Positions 13,957-23,303 of a stretch of 64,000 nucleotides of DNA are shown in pieces. The position numbers and the translations under genes were made by a program. Source of the DNA: Myxococcus dinghuensis (GTDB taxonomy: Bacteria > Myxococcota > Myxococcia > Myxococcales > Myxococcaceae); the NCBI RefSeq assembly GCF_024198235.1, contig NZ_JAKCFB010000020.1, positions 62,001 to 126,000 of the forward strand, read 5' to 3'. The notes beneath the pieces were generated by a model. That model did no database searches. It was not told the origin of the DNA and saw only the letters and a program-made list of their open reading frames with translations. Position 1 is the first letter of the stretch. Each line of letters opens with the position of its first letter.

Positions 13957-16374
13957 GAAGACGTTCAGGAGCTGGAGTCCCAGCACCACGGCGATGACCG
14001 TGAGCAACGCCAACACGCCCAGCTCCACGACCCACATGAACCTCGGCGCCGGCAGGGGCATCCCGTCCAGCAACGCGTCCGAGTCCTCCGTCGCCGCCGC
14101 GGGCGCCTCCTCCGGCAGGGAGGGCAGACTGCCCCCCGTCGGCGCGCTCGCGACGGGTGTCCCGTCCGTCGCGTCACCCGAGGTCGCGGCCGTGGAGAAG
14201 GACTCCAGCCCGGCATGGCTCGCGGCCATGCGCGGCGGGCTCGGGTAGGCCTCGAGCAGCGCCCGCGCCGCCGCCACCTTCCGCGCGGCGTCCGTCGGAG
14301 ACTCCACGGCCGACGCCACCGCCTCGTTCAGCAGCGCGTCGAGGGCCGCCAGCTCCGCGCGCGCCTCCGGCGTGGTCGCCTCCGCGCGCTTCTCCGCCAC
14401 GGCCTCGCGCAGCGCGGCGACGTCGTCGTTCACCTGCCCCACCTGCGCCGCCTGGAACGCGTCCCGCGCCTCCCGGTACTTCGCCGAGGCCAGGTGCGGC
14501 GCCTCCGAGCCCAGGCTCGCCATCGCCTCGTGCAGCTTCGTGTCGACGCCGTCCAGCGCCGCCTTGCGCGCGTCCGACGTCACCTCCGCGCGGAACGCCG
14601 CGACCTCCCCGCGCAGCTCGAGGATGAGCCGGCGCACGTAGTGGGCATACGCGCCCCGGTACAGCACGAAGCCCTCGTCCACGCTCGTGTCGGCGCGGGT
14701 CCGGGCCTGCTCGAGCCGCTTCTTCACCTCCGTGGTCAGCTCCCGCCACTCGTCGAACGTGAAGCCTCGCGGCGTCCGGGGGGACGCGACGGCCACCGAC
14801 AGCTCCGCGCACAGGATGTCGAAGTACGCCCGCCGGGCCTGCTCGAACTCCGCGCGCGCCGCCCCCAGCTCTCCCTTCGCGGCCCGGGCACGCACGGCCC
14901 GGACCTTCGGCAGGAGTTCGTAGCTGAGCCGGAAGCTCAGGGGGTCCTCGCCCAACTGCTGCGTCAGCGCCGTCACCTGCGTCTCCAGCTCCTGGAGCTT
15001 CACCCCCATCGCCGCCGTCGCCAGCGCCGTCACGTTTTGCGCGCGCACCGCCGTCACCAGCTCCGCCAGTCGCGTCGCCGGGGCCTCGCCCGCGCGCAGC
15101 ACGTCCTCGGCCCCGGACAGCAGGGTGCGCACCGCCTCCGGCCGCAGCTCCTCGGGCAGCGCCTGGAGCTCCCGCGTCGCCGCGCCCCAGGCCGCGTAGA
15201 GCCGCAGCTCCGGTTCCACGCGCGCCAGCTCGGCGTCCCCCACGCGGATGCCTCGCACCGGCTTGCGAATCTCGAAGATGAGCGTGTCGACACGCGACAC
15301 CAGCACCCGCCCCAGCTCCTGCGCCCCCGCCACCTGTCCGTTCGTCAGCACCACCGCGCGCTTGCGCAACGTCCGCGCCCGCGACAACCGCTGGGCCCGA
15401 GGCCGCAGGTTGCGCGAATACAGGCGCACGCCATACGAGCACACCGCCCCCAACGCGATGAGCAGCGCGCCCCACTGCCACGGCGTCCGCGCCCAGACGA
15501 CGAAGCCCTGCTCCACCGCCGCGCCATGCGGGACGACGAGCCGCACCGTGCCCGTGTACTCCCCGGGCCCGTCCAGGCCGCGCAGGGACAACAACAGCGT
15601 CCCGCCACCATGCGGCGACACGTCGATGCTCCCGTCCCGCGCGGGCAGCTCCAGGTCCTTCCCATCCGGCCCCGCGCCCTCCAGCGCGAAGCGCGCACCC
15701 GTGAGCCGTGGCTGCACGGGCGCCGTGCCCAGGTCGGCCGTCTTCCGCTGGAGCGGCAGCAACTGGGGCACCGCCACCTTGCCCCCCACGCCCGCCGTCT
15801 CCTTGAACGCCAGCCGCACCGTGGCGTCCGCCGCGTCCCAGGAATCCCCCTGCGTCGCCAGCGCCGGCGCCGGCGCGACGAACTGCACCACCGGCACCGT
15901 CAACACCCGCGTCAGCGTGAGGGCCGTCGTCTCGCGTCCGTCCGCGTGCACCAGCACCACCTGCCCCGAGTAGTCCCCCGGGGCGGGCAGCTTCGCGGAC
16001 AGCTCCAGGTGCAGCGACGCCCGCCGCGACACCGGCGCCGTGACACCGCCGTCCGCCGCCTCCACCACCTTCGCCGTCAGCGGCACCTGCGCGCCGTCAC
16101 TGCCCTGCAACGGGTCCACGAGCACCGTCACGCCGCCCGCGAGCGCCTCCTCCACGCCCGCGTCCGGCGGTGGCGGAGGCGTCACCAGGTCCACGCGCAG
16201 CACGCCGTGGAACTCCTCCGCCGTCGTGCGCAGCTTCACCTCGTTGTTCGCCGTGGCCCCCGCCACGCGCAACCTCGACTCCGCACGCGCCGGGTTCCAC
16301 GGCGCGACGGCGAGCAGCGCCAGCAACAGCCCGGGCACGAGGCCCCGGGCACGGGAGTCGGACGAGGAGGACAT
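13819..16374 (-). CDS. Large exported membrane protein with coiled-coil interior (unknown function)
   Basis: 851 residues. A signal peptide (LVPGLLLALLAVAPWNPARA) is followed by a beta-rich extracytoplasmic region of about 270 residues, then a membrane helix near residues 298-318 (WQWGALLIALGAVCSYGV). A long Ala/Glu/Arg-rich helical stretch of roughly 350 residues, likely coiled coil and cytoplasmic, is followed by two C-terminal membrane segments (VVELGVLALLTVIAVVLGL and GGFGAGMTAFLWGFGLHQVG). I recognise no catalytic motif. The topology suggests a link between an external sensing domain and internal helices. It ends 138 bases inside the convergent small gene and starts 46 bases downstream of the EAD1-trypsin gene on the same strand, so the two may be co-transcribed. 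Confidence 0.72.
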   Translation of the reverse strand: MSSSSDSRARGLVPGLLLALLAVAPWNPARAESRLRVAGATANNEVKLRTTAEEFHGVLRVDLVTPPPPPDAGVEEALAGGVTVLVDPLQGSDGAQVPLTAKVVEAADGGVTAPVSRRASLHLELSAKLPAPGDYSGQVVLVHADGRETTALTLTRVLTVPVVQFVAPAPALATQGDSWDAADATVRLAFKETAGVGGKVAVPQLLPLQRKTADLGTAPVQPRLTGARFALEGAGPDGKDLELPARDGSIDVSPHGGGTLLLSLRGLDGPGEYTGTVRLVVPHGAAVEQGFVVWARTPWQWGALLIALGAVCSYGVRLYSRNLRPRAQRLSRARTLRKRAVVLTNGQVAGAQELGRVLVSRVDTLIFEIRKPVRGIRVGDAELARVEPELRLYAAWGAATRELQALPEELRPEAVRTLLSGAEDVLRAGEAPATRLAELVTAVRAQNVTALATAAMGVKLQELETQVTALTQQLGEDPLSFRLSYELLPKVRAVRARAAKGELGAARAEFEQARRAYFDILCAELSVAVASPRTPRGFTFDEWRELTTEVKKRLEQARTRADTSVDEGFVLYRGAYAHYVRRLILELRGEVAAFRAEVTSDARKAALDGVDTKLHEAMASLGSEAPHLASAKYREARDAFQAAQVGQVNDDVAALREAVAEKRAEATTPEARAELAALDALLNEAVASAVESPTDAARKVAAARALLEAYPSPPRMAASHAGLESFSTAATSGDATDGTPVASAPTGGSLPSLPEEAPAAATEDSDALLDGMPLPAPRFMWVVELGVLALLTVIAVVLGLQLLNVFSPTWGGFGAGMTAFLWGFGLHQVGNATFDGLTGLMARVERPGAGT

Positions 16375-16419
16375 CCAGTGACGATAGCAGCCGGACTCCC
16401 CGCCTCCAGTTCGCGCCCG

Positions 16420-17469
16420 TCACTCCCAGCCGAGCACCTCCCGCACCTCCGGGGACAGACTCTCCCGGATGGTGTCCGTGGGGATGCCCTCGTTGTGCCC
16501 CATCTTGGACGGCATGCGCGGACCGCCGCTGTGGTGCAGCGCCACCAGCCGCAGGTCCTGGGTGAAGCACGGCGCGCCGGACGAGCCCGGGCTCGTCGAC
16601 GTCCCATACGTCACCCGCGTGCGCGACGCGTTGACGCCCAGGAACTCGTCCACCGCCACGCTCATCGGCTGGCCCTCGGGGTGCTGGACGATGAGCGCCG
16701 GGGAGCCCGGGACGAAGGGCACCGGCTCGTCCGGCAGCTCCAGCCAGCCCCGGCGTTCGCCGTCCACCTTCTCCTCGCCCGGGGCGCCCTCCACCTGGAG
16801 GAAGGCATAGTCGAGCTCGTCCGGCGTGGCCTCGCGCGGGCGCGGGTGCATCAGGTCCGCGGGGCTGTACGTGCTGCGCGCGATGCAGCGCTTCACCACG
16901 TACTCCTTGCCCGGCTGGAGCAGCGTCCGGTCCGGCAACACCTTGTGGTCGAAGCGCACGCGCAGCGACTCCAGCAGCCGGTTCTCGATGACGTGGTAGT
17001 TGGTGACCACCACGTCGCGCGACACCAGGAAGCCCGTGCCCAGCGACGCGCCCACCACCGGCTCCACCCGGCAGACGCGCCGCTCGATGGCCGCCAGCCG
17101 TCGCCGCCAACCCGCCGCGCCGCCGTCGCGCCACGCCGAGCCGACGATGCGCTCCAGGCTGCGCCACGGGATGCTGCGCTGCACGGACGCCAGGTAGCCT
17201 TGGAGGAAGCGGTGCAGCCTCGGGTGGCGCGGCTGCACGTTGTGCACCCCCGTCACCAGCTCCCGCGTCCAGCCCTCCGACTCCGCCCGGTGGATGAGCT
17301 TGGAGGCCCGCTCCTTCGGGCCCCCCGTCGGCACGAGCGCTTCCAGGTCCCGATGACAGCCGGACGCCAGCACCCGGCGCAGCTCCTCCACCGAGGGGAA
17401 GGCGCCCAACAGGGCCAGCAACAGCTCGTCTCGTTCCGCGCCGTCGAGCTCCATGCCGTCGAGCTCCAT
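16420..17469 (-). CDS. EAD1-trypsin: effector-associated domain fused to a trypsin-like serine protease
   Basis: 349 residues from the ATG at 17469 (17454 is an alternative). Residues about 8-95 match effector-associated domain 1: LLLALLGAFPSVEELRRVLA, then LIHRAESEGWTRELVTGV and NVQPRHPRL. EADs are small helical adaptors that pair like with like to bring effectors to NTPase or other sensors in bacterial conflict and signalling systems. From about 140 comes a trypsin-fold protease with a full triad: His159 in TNYHVIEN, Asp220 in DELDYAFL, and Ser297 in SPGSSGAP. There is no signal peptide, so it should act in the cytoplasm. The gene precedes the 851-residue membrane protein by 46 bases. The EAD1 partner is not in this window as far as I can see. 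Confidence 0.86.
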   Translation of the reverse strand: MELDGMELDGAERDELLLALLGAFPSVEELRRVLASGCHRDLEALVPTGGPKERASKLIHRAESEGWTRELVTGVHNVQPRHPRLHRFLQGYLASVQRSIPWRSLERIVGSAWRDGGAAGWRRRLAAIERRVCRVEPVVGASLGTGFLVSRDVVVTNYHVIENRLLESLRVRFDHKVLPDRTLLQPGKEYVVKRCIARSTYSPADLMHPRPREATPDELDYAFLQVEGAPGEEKVDGERRGWLELPDEPVPFVPGSPALIVQHPEGQPMSVAVDEFLGVNASRTRVTYGTSTSPGSSGAPCFTQDLRLVALHHSGGPRMPSKMGHNEGIPTDTIRESLSPEVREVLGWE

Positions 17470-17684
17470 GGTGTCACCCGAGGAGGACCACTGACACTGA
17501 CGAAGCCAGCCCCGGCCGCAGGACGCCCGCCGGGTTGCCCGCATTACCGTCGAGGAGCCGCCACCGACGCCATGACCATGCCCTGACGTGCAGGGTCCAG
17601 ACGCCATTGAGCGGACACTCGGAGCAACCCCTCGCGTTTCCCAAGACACCCTCCTCGTGCCGAAGTCCCAGGGGACCCCGCCAC

Positions 17685-20114
17685 TCAGCGCACCGCCCAG
17701 GTAGCGGGAGGTACGTAGGAGAGCATGCTCGGCTGGCCAATGCCCCGGAGGGTCGTGGCTCCTGTCTGGAACGCACCGGACAGCGTGGGGATGACGCGGA
17801 AGTTCGCCTGGAAGGCGTTCACCTCGTTCCGGGGTGGCACCTGCACCGTCAGCACGCCGTCCTGCGAGTCCCACGAAGACGCCGTGCCCGAGGACACCAG
17901 CGCGTCGAGGCTCACCGCGTCCACCTGCACGCCCGCGGGCAGCTCGTAGCGCAGCTCCAACGGCGTCTTCCAGGGCGCGACGGCGCGCACCCCCACCTCC
18001 ACCGGCTGCCCCACCCGGGCCTCCGCGGGCACCTTCACCGCGAGCTCGAGCCCGTCGCGCGACTCCTGCTTCCAGGGGACGTACGCCGCCAGGGACAACC
18101 GGAAGCCCAGGCCGGGCACGGCGGGGTCCGCGGACACCGACCACGCGTGACGGCCCGCGGAGCCCGGCACCGCCGCCTCCAGCGACAGCACCTCGCGCAG
18201 GGCCTTCGCGTCATAGGTGCCCTCGGTGACGACCTGGCCGTCGCGCCGCAGCGACACGCGGACCTGGGCCGGCAGCGGATCCTTGAAGAGGACCCGCATC
18301 GCCCGCAGCGCCACGCGGTTGGCGTAACCGTCCCCCCAGCCCGTCACCGGGTCGTATCCGGCGAGCAGCGTGGTGCCCAGGTCGGCCATCGGCGCCTGGG
18401 GGTCGCCTTCCAGGGCCAGCACCGCCAGCGCCGTCGCCTCCAGCTCCGACGGCCTGCGCCCGTTCGCCCCCTGCACGCCCGCCGCCACGGGCAGGGCCAC
18501 CGCGCCGCCCTCCCGCTTCTGGAGCGCCTCCCGCACCTGGACGCGCAAGGCGTCGCGCAGCGAGCCGGTCACCACGCCGCTCTCCAGCAGCGCCGCCGCC
18601 GTGTAGCCATCCGTCACGTGCGCGCGGTTGCGCTCCACCGCGCCCAAGGCCCGCGCGGAGAAGAGGGCCACGCGGCGCTTGCCGTCGGGCAGGTCCGACA
18701 CCGCCAGCACCGCGCGCGCGCAGTCCGCCGTGGCCACCAGCACCCGCTGCAGGGACCAGCCGTCGCCCCCCGTGCACGTGCCATCCGGCCGCTGCGCGTT
18801 CGCCACCTGGAGCGAGAGCCGCTCCCCCAGGCGCGCCAGCACCGGATGGGACGGGTGCGCCAGCGCGCCCTCCGCCAGCAGCGCCGCCGTGGCGGTGTCC
18901 GGCGCACGCCCCAGCCGCAGCGCGCGCTGGGTGGCCTGAGACAACGCCACGCGCAGCTTCTCCGCGTCCACCAGCGCCGGGCCCTCCGGACGCGCGGGAC
19001 GCGTGCCCGACGGGGCCAGGAGGGCGGACTTCAGCTCCTCGGCGGCCTGGGCCTCGCCCAGCGAGGCCAGCAGCTCCGGCGCGCGGCCGATGAGCGACAG
19101 CGCGTAGCTCACGTCCTCCAGGTCCGTCCGCGCGCCCGCGGAGACCAGCTCCGAGCGCAGCACGCCCAGGCCCCCGGGGTACACCTGGAGCCGCGCGCGC
19201 TCACTGCCGGGCACCGCCTCCGCGGGGCCCTGGAGCTCCAGCTCGCGCACGTCCGCGAGCGTCCCGCTCACCTGGCTCACCACCGGCCTGCCGGTGGGCC
19301 ACACGTCCAGGGGGCGCGCCACCGCGTCCGCGTCTCCCAGCGCGGCGCGCACCACCACCGGCCCCGGGACCCGCGCACGCGCCGTCACGTACTCCACCAC
19401 GCTGCCTCGCGCCGGCACGCGCACCGTGCGCGTCCCGCCCTCCAGCAAGAGGCCCGTGGCCTCCACCTTCAGCGGCGCCTCCACGGGCGCGTCCGTCGTG
19501 TTCACCACCTGCACCGGCAGGCGCACGGTGTCCCCCGCGCGGAGGAAGGGCGGCAGCACCGGGTCCACGTACGTGGGCAACGTGCCCGCGAAGCGCGCGA
19601 CCGCCCCCGCCTGCGCGCCGGAGCGCGAGTGGGCCAGCGCCAGCACGCGCCAGGACGTCAGCCGGTCCGGCACGCGCACCGGCACCGCCGCGCTGCCCGA
19701 CGCGTCCGTCACCACCAGGGGCTCGAAGAGGAAGGTCTCCGGGAACCAGGCCCGGCTCGGCGCCGCCTCCGGCGCCGGCTCCTTCGGCACCTCGCCCTGC
19801 CCCCACATGTTCCGGAGGGCGCTCTTCAGGTCGCCGCCCAGACCCGCCGAGCCGAAGACGGTGCTCCCGCCGCCCTTGGCGCCACCGGGCCCGCCACCGC
19901 CCACCATGACGGGCGCCGCGGCGGGCGGCGGTTGGACGGCCTTCGCCGACACCTCGTCCGACGCCTCCTCCCGCTCCGCCTGCGCCAGTCGCGCCATCGC
20001 GCCCGCGGAGCCTCCGGAGGACGCGGGCGAGCTCTGGACGAACAGCACCAGGCTCAGCGGCAGCAGGGCCCCGGCGACGAAACACACCACCCCCACGACG
20101 ACCGTGCGCTTCAT
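17685..20114 (-). CDS. Alpha-2-macroglobulin family protein, C-terminal half (A2M/TED-like), no thioester motif
   Basis: 809 residues starting in an ATGA overlap with the upstream gene. An N-terminal hydrophobic anchor (VVVGVVCFVAGALLPLSLVLF) precedes a Gly/Pro-rich linker. The A2M domain begins near residue 115 with AWFPETFLFEPLVVT and VPDRLTSWRVLALA, as in bacterial alpha-2-macroglobulins. The region that should carry the thioester signature (CxEQ after the YP..G turn) instead reads YPGGLGVLRSELVSAG, so no thioester bond can form. The helical TED-like part and a C-terminal receptor-like beta-domain follow. In the family these proteins are periplasmic protease traps; thioester-free forms exist (YfaS-like). 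With the upstream gene it makes one complete A2M split in two. Confidence 0.85.
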   Translation of the reverse strand: MKRTVVVGVVCFVAGALLPLSLVLFVQSSPASSGGSAGAMARLAQAEREEASDEVSAKAVQPPPAAAPVMVGGGGPGGAKGGGSTVFGSAGLGGDLKSALRNMWGQGEVPKEPAPEAAPSRAWFPETFLFEPLVVTDASGSAAVPVRVPDRLTSWRVLALAHSRSGAQAGAVARFAGTLPTYVDPVLPPFLRAGDTVRLPVQVVNTTDAPVEAPLKVEATGLLLEGGTRTVRVPARGSVVEYVTARARVPGPVVVRAALGDADAVARPLDVWPTGRPVVSQVSGTLADVRELELQGPAEAVPGSERARLQVYPGGLGVLRSELVSAGARTDLEDVSYALSLIGRAPELLASLGEAQAAEELKSALLAPSGTRPARPEGPALVDAEKLRVALSQATQRALRLGRAPDTATAALLAEGALAHPSHPVLARLGERLSLQVANAQRPDGTCTGGDGWSLQRVLVATADCARAVLAVSDLPDGKRRVALFSARALGAVERNRAHVTDGYTAAALLESGVVTGSLRDALRVQVREALQKREGGAVALPVAAGVQGANGRRPSELEATALAVLALEGDPQAPMADLGTTLLAGYDPVTGWGDGYANRVALRAMRVLFKDPLPAQVRVSLRRDGQVVTEGTYDAKALREVLSLEAAVPGSAGRHAWSVSADPAVPGLGFRLSLAAYVPWKQESRDGLELAVKVPAEARVGQPVEVGVRAVAPWKTPLELRYELPAGVQVDAVSLDALVSSGTASSWDSQDGVLTVQVPPRNEVNAFQANFRVIPTLSGAFQTGATTLRGIGQPSMLSYVPPATWAVR

Positions 20115-23100
20115 GGCGCCTCCCGAGCGACCCACGCGTTCCAGTTCTCCACGTCCTCCGGCAGCCGCGTGCCGTTGAAGACCACCGCGCGGGGGTCCGT
20201 CAGCGACAGCAGGTCCTGTGGCAGCCGCGACAGCCGCAGCTTCCGTCCGAAGGCGTCCGTCACCTTCTGCCCCCGCCCCGCGCAGGCCTCGAGCGCCTGC
20301 TCCCACAGCTTCGCCATGCCCTCCGGCGTCAGCGTCTCGCCCTCCGGGGCCTTCTCCTCCCACTCGCGCACCTTCCCGTGCAGCTCGCCGAGCACCGCGT
20401 AGAAGGGCTCGGTCAGCTCCGCGTCCGGGGAGAACTCCGTGGTGGCGCTCGCCGACGTCCAGGGCTCCCCGGCCTCGTGCAGGGGCACCTCGCTCACCCG
20501 CAGCAGCGCCGCGGCCGCCGCGTTGGCGCCCCGGATGCGTCCCATGGCCAGCGCCTGTCCGTCATGCACGCCGAACGCGGGGCGGCTCACCGTGGGCGCC
20601 GGGCGCACGCCGCCCAGGGCATCCGGGCCGAGCAGCGGCGCCAGTTGCTGGAGCGTCTCGTCCACGCCGAACAGGCCCACCGCCGCCGCGCCGGGCTTGC
20701 CGTCCACCTCCGTGCGCACCAGGAGCCGCGCCAGCGCGCCGGGCGCGTACGCGGGCTGCTCCGGCGACACCTCCACGGCGAGCCGGGCCCGCGGCGGCAC
20801 GAAGACGCGGGCCACCGCGCCCTCCCAGCGCGCCTCCGCCCAGCCCTCGAAGTCCGCCGGCAGCTTGAAGCGCGCCGACGTGACGCCCTTGGCCAGCTTC
20901 TCCTTCAGCGCGCGGGGGCCGGCCTGGAGCACCAGCTCCCTGGGCAGCGCCCCCGAGAAGCCCGGGCCACGCATCAGGTCGATGCGCACCTCCTCGCCCG
21001 CGTTCGCCAGCACCGGCGTCGCGCGCAGCCGGGCGGGCGGCAGCGTCGCCGGGCGCAGCGTCAGCTTCGTATCGCCCACGTCCTTCCCGTCCACCCTCGC
21101 GGACACCCGCAGCTCGTAGCCCAGGAAGGTGGTGGCCGAGGGCGCGTCGAGCGAGCGGACGCTCCGGGCGGGATGCGCCGAGAAGCGCACCAGCCCCATC
21201 GCCTCGCCCTCGGCGGCCCCGGCCGCCCTCGGCGCCTCCGCGGCGCGCAGCCGGGAGAAGCGCTCCTGGAGGCAGGGCAGCGCCGCGACGAGCGCCGCGT
21301 CACCCGACTTCGGCGTGGGGACCCACGACGTCGACAGCTCGCCCCGCGCGCTCCGCCGCCACACGAGCGTCGCGGGGAACACCCCGGTCCGCTCCAGCCT
21401 CGACGGCAGGCAGGCGCGCGCGTCCAGCGCCGCGTCGCGCAGGACCGCCGACACGTGGCGCTCCTCGCCGAAGGCCTGCGTGGTGTCGAGCGACAACCCC
21501 GGCACCTCCATCGAGTTCAGGCTCAACCCCATCCGCAGCACCCGCTCCCCCGCCGACGGGAACGTCCGGGCGCGCAGGACGCCGGCGACACACGCGCCGA
21601 GCGGCTCCTCGCGCGTCACCACGTCCACCACCGCGCCCCCCGCGCCCGCGCGCAGGGCCACCTCCACGTCCTGGGTGCTCACGTTCTCGCTGACGAAGCG
21701 CGCGCACGTCACGAGCGACGGCAGCCAGCCCTCCAGCGCGACCAGGTCCTGGGCGGACACCTCCGCGCCCTGCCCGAGCAGGTCCCTCGCCCAGGACAGG
21801 CGCACCGGCGCCGGCGGCTTCACGGGCCGCACCGGCATGGGCGGCACCACCACGTTGACCGGCGGGCCGGGGTCCAGTTGGAAGGAGGCCACGCCGTCCT
21901 CGTCCGCCACCGCGCGCACGCCCTCGTCGCGCGGGTCCCACTCGCGCTTCACCCGGACCTCCGCGCCCGGCAGCACGCGGCCGTCCGGCGTCTGCGCGCG
22001 CAGGTACACGCGGTTGTTGAAGCCCTCCACCAGCCCGTCCTCCAGCTCCGTCACCGCGGACACCGCGAGCGCGTCCTCCGCGAGCAGCAGCCGCACCGCG
22101 CCCGTCACCCGGTCCCCCGCCGCGTCCCGCGCGGACACCACCGCGGAGAGCACGTTGGTGCCGCGCAGGTCCTGGGGCACCTGGGGCAGCTTCACCTTGA
22201 AGCGCCCCGCCGCGTCCGTGCGCGCGCGCTGGGGCAGGGCCCCCGCGGTCCACTCGGGGGGCGGCGGCCATGCGCCGCCCGTGCCCCACTCGAACCCCAC
22301 CTCCGCGTCCGCCACCGGAGCGCCCGAGGCGTACACCACCCGCCCCTCCACCTCCGGCGAGTCCCCCGCGCGCCAGTAGGGCTTCACGCCCACCGCCTCC
22401 ACGCTGAAGCGCGGCAGGGTGAAGGGCTCCACCTGGAACGAGGCGCTCGCCTGCGCGGCGCCGCTCACCCAGGACACCGTCCAGGTCCCCGTGGGCGAGC
22501 CCCGGTCCAGCGGCAGCGCGCCGGCCACGACGCCCCACGGCCCCGCCGGGGCCCGCTCCTCCAGCACCACCTCGCCCGACGGGTCCTTCACGAACCACGT
22601 CCCGGGGCGACCGTCGAGCGGCGACAGGTCCTTCGCCGCCAGCACCACCGCCCGGAAGCGCACCTCGTTGCCGGGCTCGTAGAGCGGCCGGTCCGTCAGC
22701 ACGTGCACCGCCGCCCGCGCGTAGAGCGGCAGCACCGCGTCCACCGCGTCCTCGCCCAGCGACGTGTCCACCCGGGCGCGCAGGCGGTAGTCCCCGTCCG
22801 GCACCGCCGGCAGCCTCACGCGGGTCCGGAGCGCCCCGTCGTCGTCGCGCTTCCAGGAGGACGCCTCGTCGGGGGGCAGCGGCGTCTCCTTCCCTTCCGC
22901 GTCCACCAGGGACAGCGCCGCCGAGCCGCGCACCACCTCCCCCGTCATCACCACGTCCACGCCCCGCGCGGGCGCATGGGCCGTCACCCTGACGACGACG
23001 TCACCGGCGACCCCCCGCGCCAACGCCGGCGCCTCCACCGCCACCTGCTGCCGGAACTGGCCATCCGGGCACTGGGTGATGCGCACCCCGCGCAGCACCC

Positions 23101-23203
23101 GGGCCGACAAGCAGAAGTCCCAGGACGCGAGGACCCAGATGCCCACCAAGGGCAGCGCCAGCAGCGCGGCCACCTTCAGGCGCCGGCGAAAACCGTCTTT
23201 CAT
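20111..23203 (-). CDS. Alpha-2-macroglobulin family protein, N-terminal half (MG domains)
   Basis: 1030 residues from the ATG at 23203, preceded by AGGGGAGA. A single N-terminal hydrophobic segment (VAALLALPLVGIWVLAS) anchors or exports it. The body is a series of macroglobulin-type beta-sandwiches: VHVLTDRPLYEPGNEVRFRAV is the classic MG motif (TDRxxYxPGxxVxxR), followed by GTWTVSWV, FTLPRFSVEAV and later RLLVRTEVDGKPGAAAVGLFGVDE, the region that normally leads to the bait and A2M domain. It ends where the second gene begins, with a four-base overlap. The normal bacterial protein is one chain of about 1500-1900 residues; here the division falls between the MG ring and the A2M/TED part, so the halves probably assemble. 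Confidence 0.86.
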   Translation of the reverse strand: MKDGFRRRLKVAALLALPLVGIWVLASWDFCLSARVLRGVRITQCPDGQFRQQVAVEAPALARGVAGDVVVRVTAHAPARGVDVVMTGEVVRGSAALSLVDAEGKETPLPPDEASSWKRDDDGALRTRVRLPAVPDGDYRLRARVDTSLGEDAVDAVLPLYARAAVHVLTDRPLYEPGNEVRFRAVVLAAKDLSPLDGRPGTWFVKDPSGEVVLEERAPAGPWGVVAGALPLDRGSPTGTWTVSWVSGAAQASASFQVEPFTLPRFSVEAVGVKPYWRAGDSPEVEGRVVYASGAPVADAEVGFEWGTGGAWPPPPEWTAGALPQRARTDAAGRFKVKLPQVPQDLRGTNVLSAVVSARDAAGDRVTGAVRLLLAEDALAVSAVTELEDGLVEGFNNRVYLRAQTPDGRVLPGAEVRVKREWDPRDEGVRAVADEDGVASFQLDPGPPVNVVVPPMPVRPVKPPAPVRLSWARDLLGQGAEVSAQDLVALEGWLPSLVTCARFVSENVSTQDVEVALRAGAGGAVVDVVTREEPLGACVAGVLRARTFPSAGERVLRMGLSLNSMEVPGLSLDTTQAFGEERHVSAVLRDAALDARACLPSRLERTGVFPATLVWRRSARGELSTSWVPTPKSGDAALVAALPCLQERFSRLRAAEAPRAAGAAEGEAMGLVRFSAHPARSVRSLDAPSATTFLGYELRVSARVDGKDVGDTKLTLRPATLPPARLRATPVLANAGEEVRIDLMRGPGFSGALPRELVLQAGPRALKEKLAKGVTSARFKLPADFEGWAEARWEGAVARVFVPPRARLAVEVSPEQPAYAPGALARLLVRTEVDGKPGAAAVGLFGVDETLQQLAPLLGPDALGGVRPAPTVSRPAFGVHDGQALAMGRIRGANAAAAALLRVSEVPLHEAGEPWTSASATTEFSPDAELTEPFYAVLGELHGKVREWEEKAPEGETLTPEGMAKLWEQALEACAGRGQKVTDAFGRKLRLSRLPQDLLSLTDPRAVVFNGTRLPEDVENWNAWVAREAP

Positions 23204-23303
23204 GCATTCTCCCCTGGAGAGGACTCTACGCCGGGAATGCGCCGCGCTCCCAGCCGGGGCCTTTCGACTCCGAGGGGCCGTGCGCGCTAGCGTGCGCCGC
23301 CGC

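Noticed and set aside
14215..17586. Very long open frame of 1123 codons on the plus strand
   Set aside because: It is antisense to the 851-residue membrane protein and the EAD1-trypsin gene; the translation is Arg/His/Leu-rich without domains, a normal effect of high G+C.
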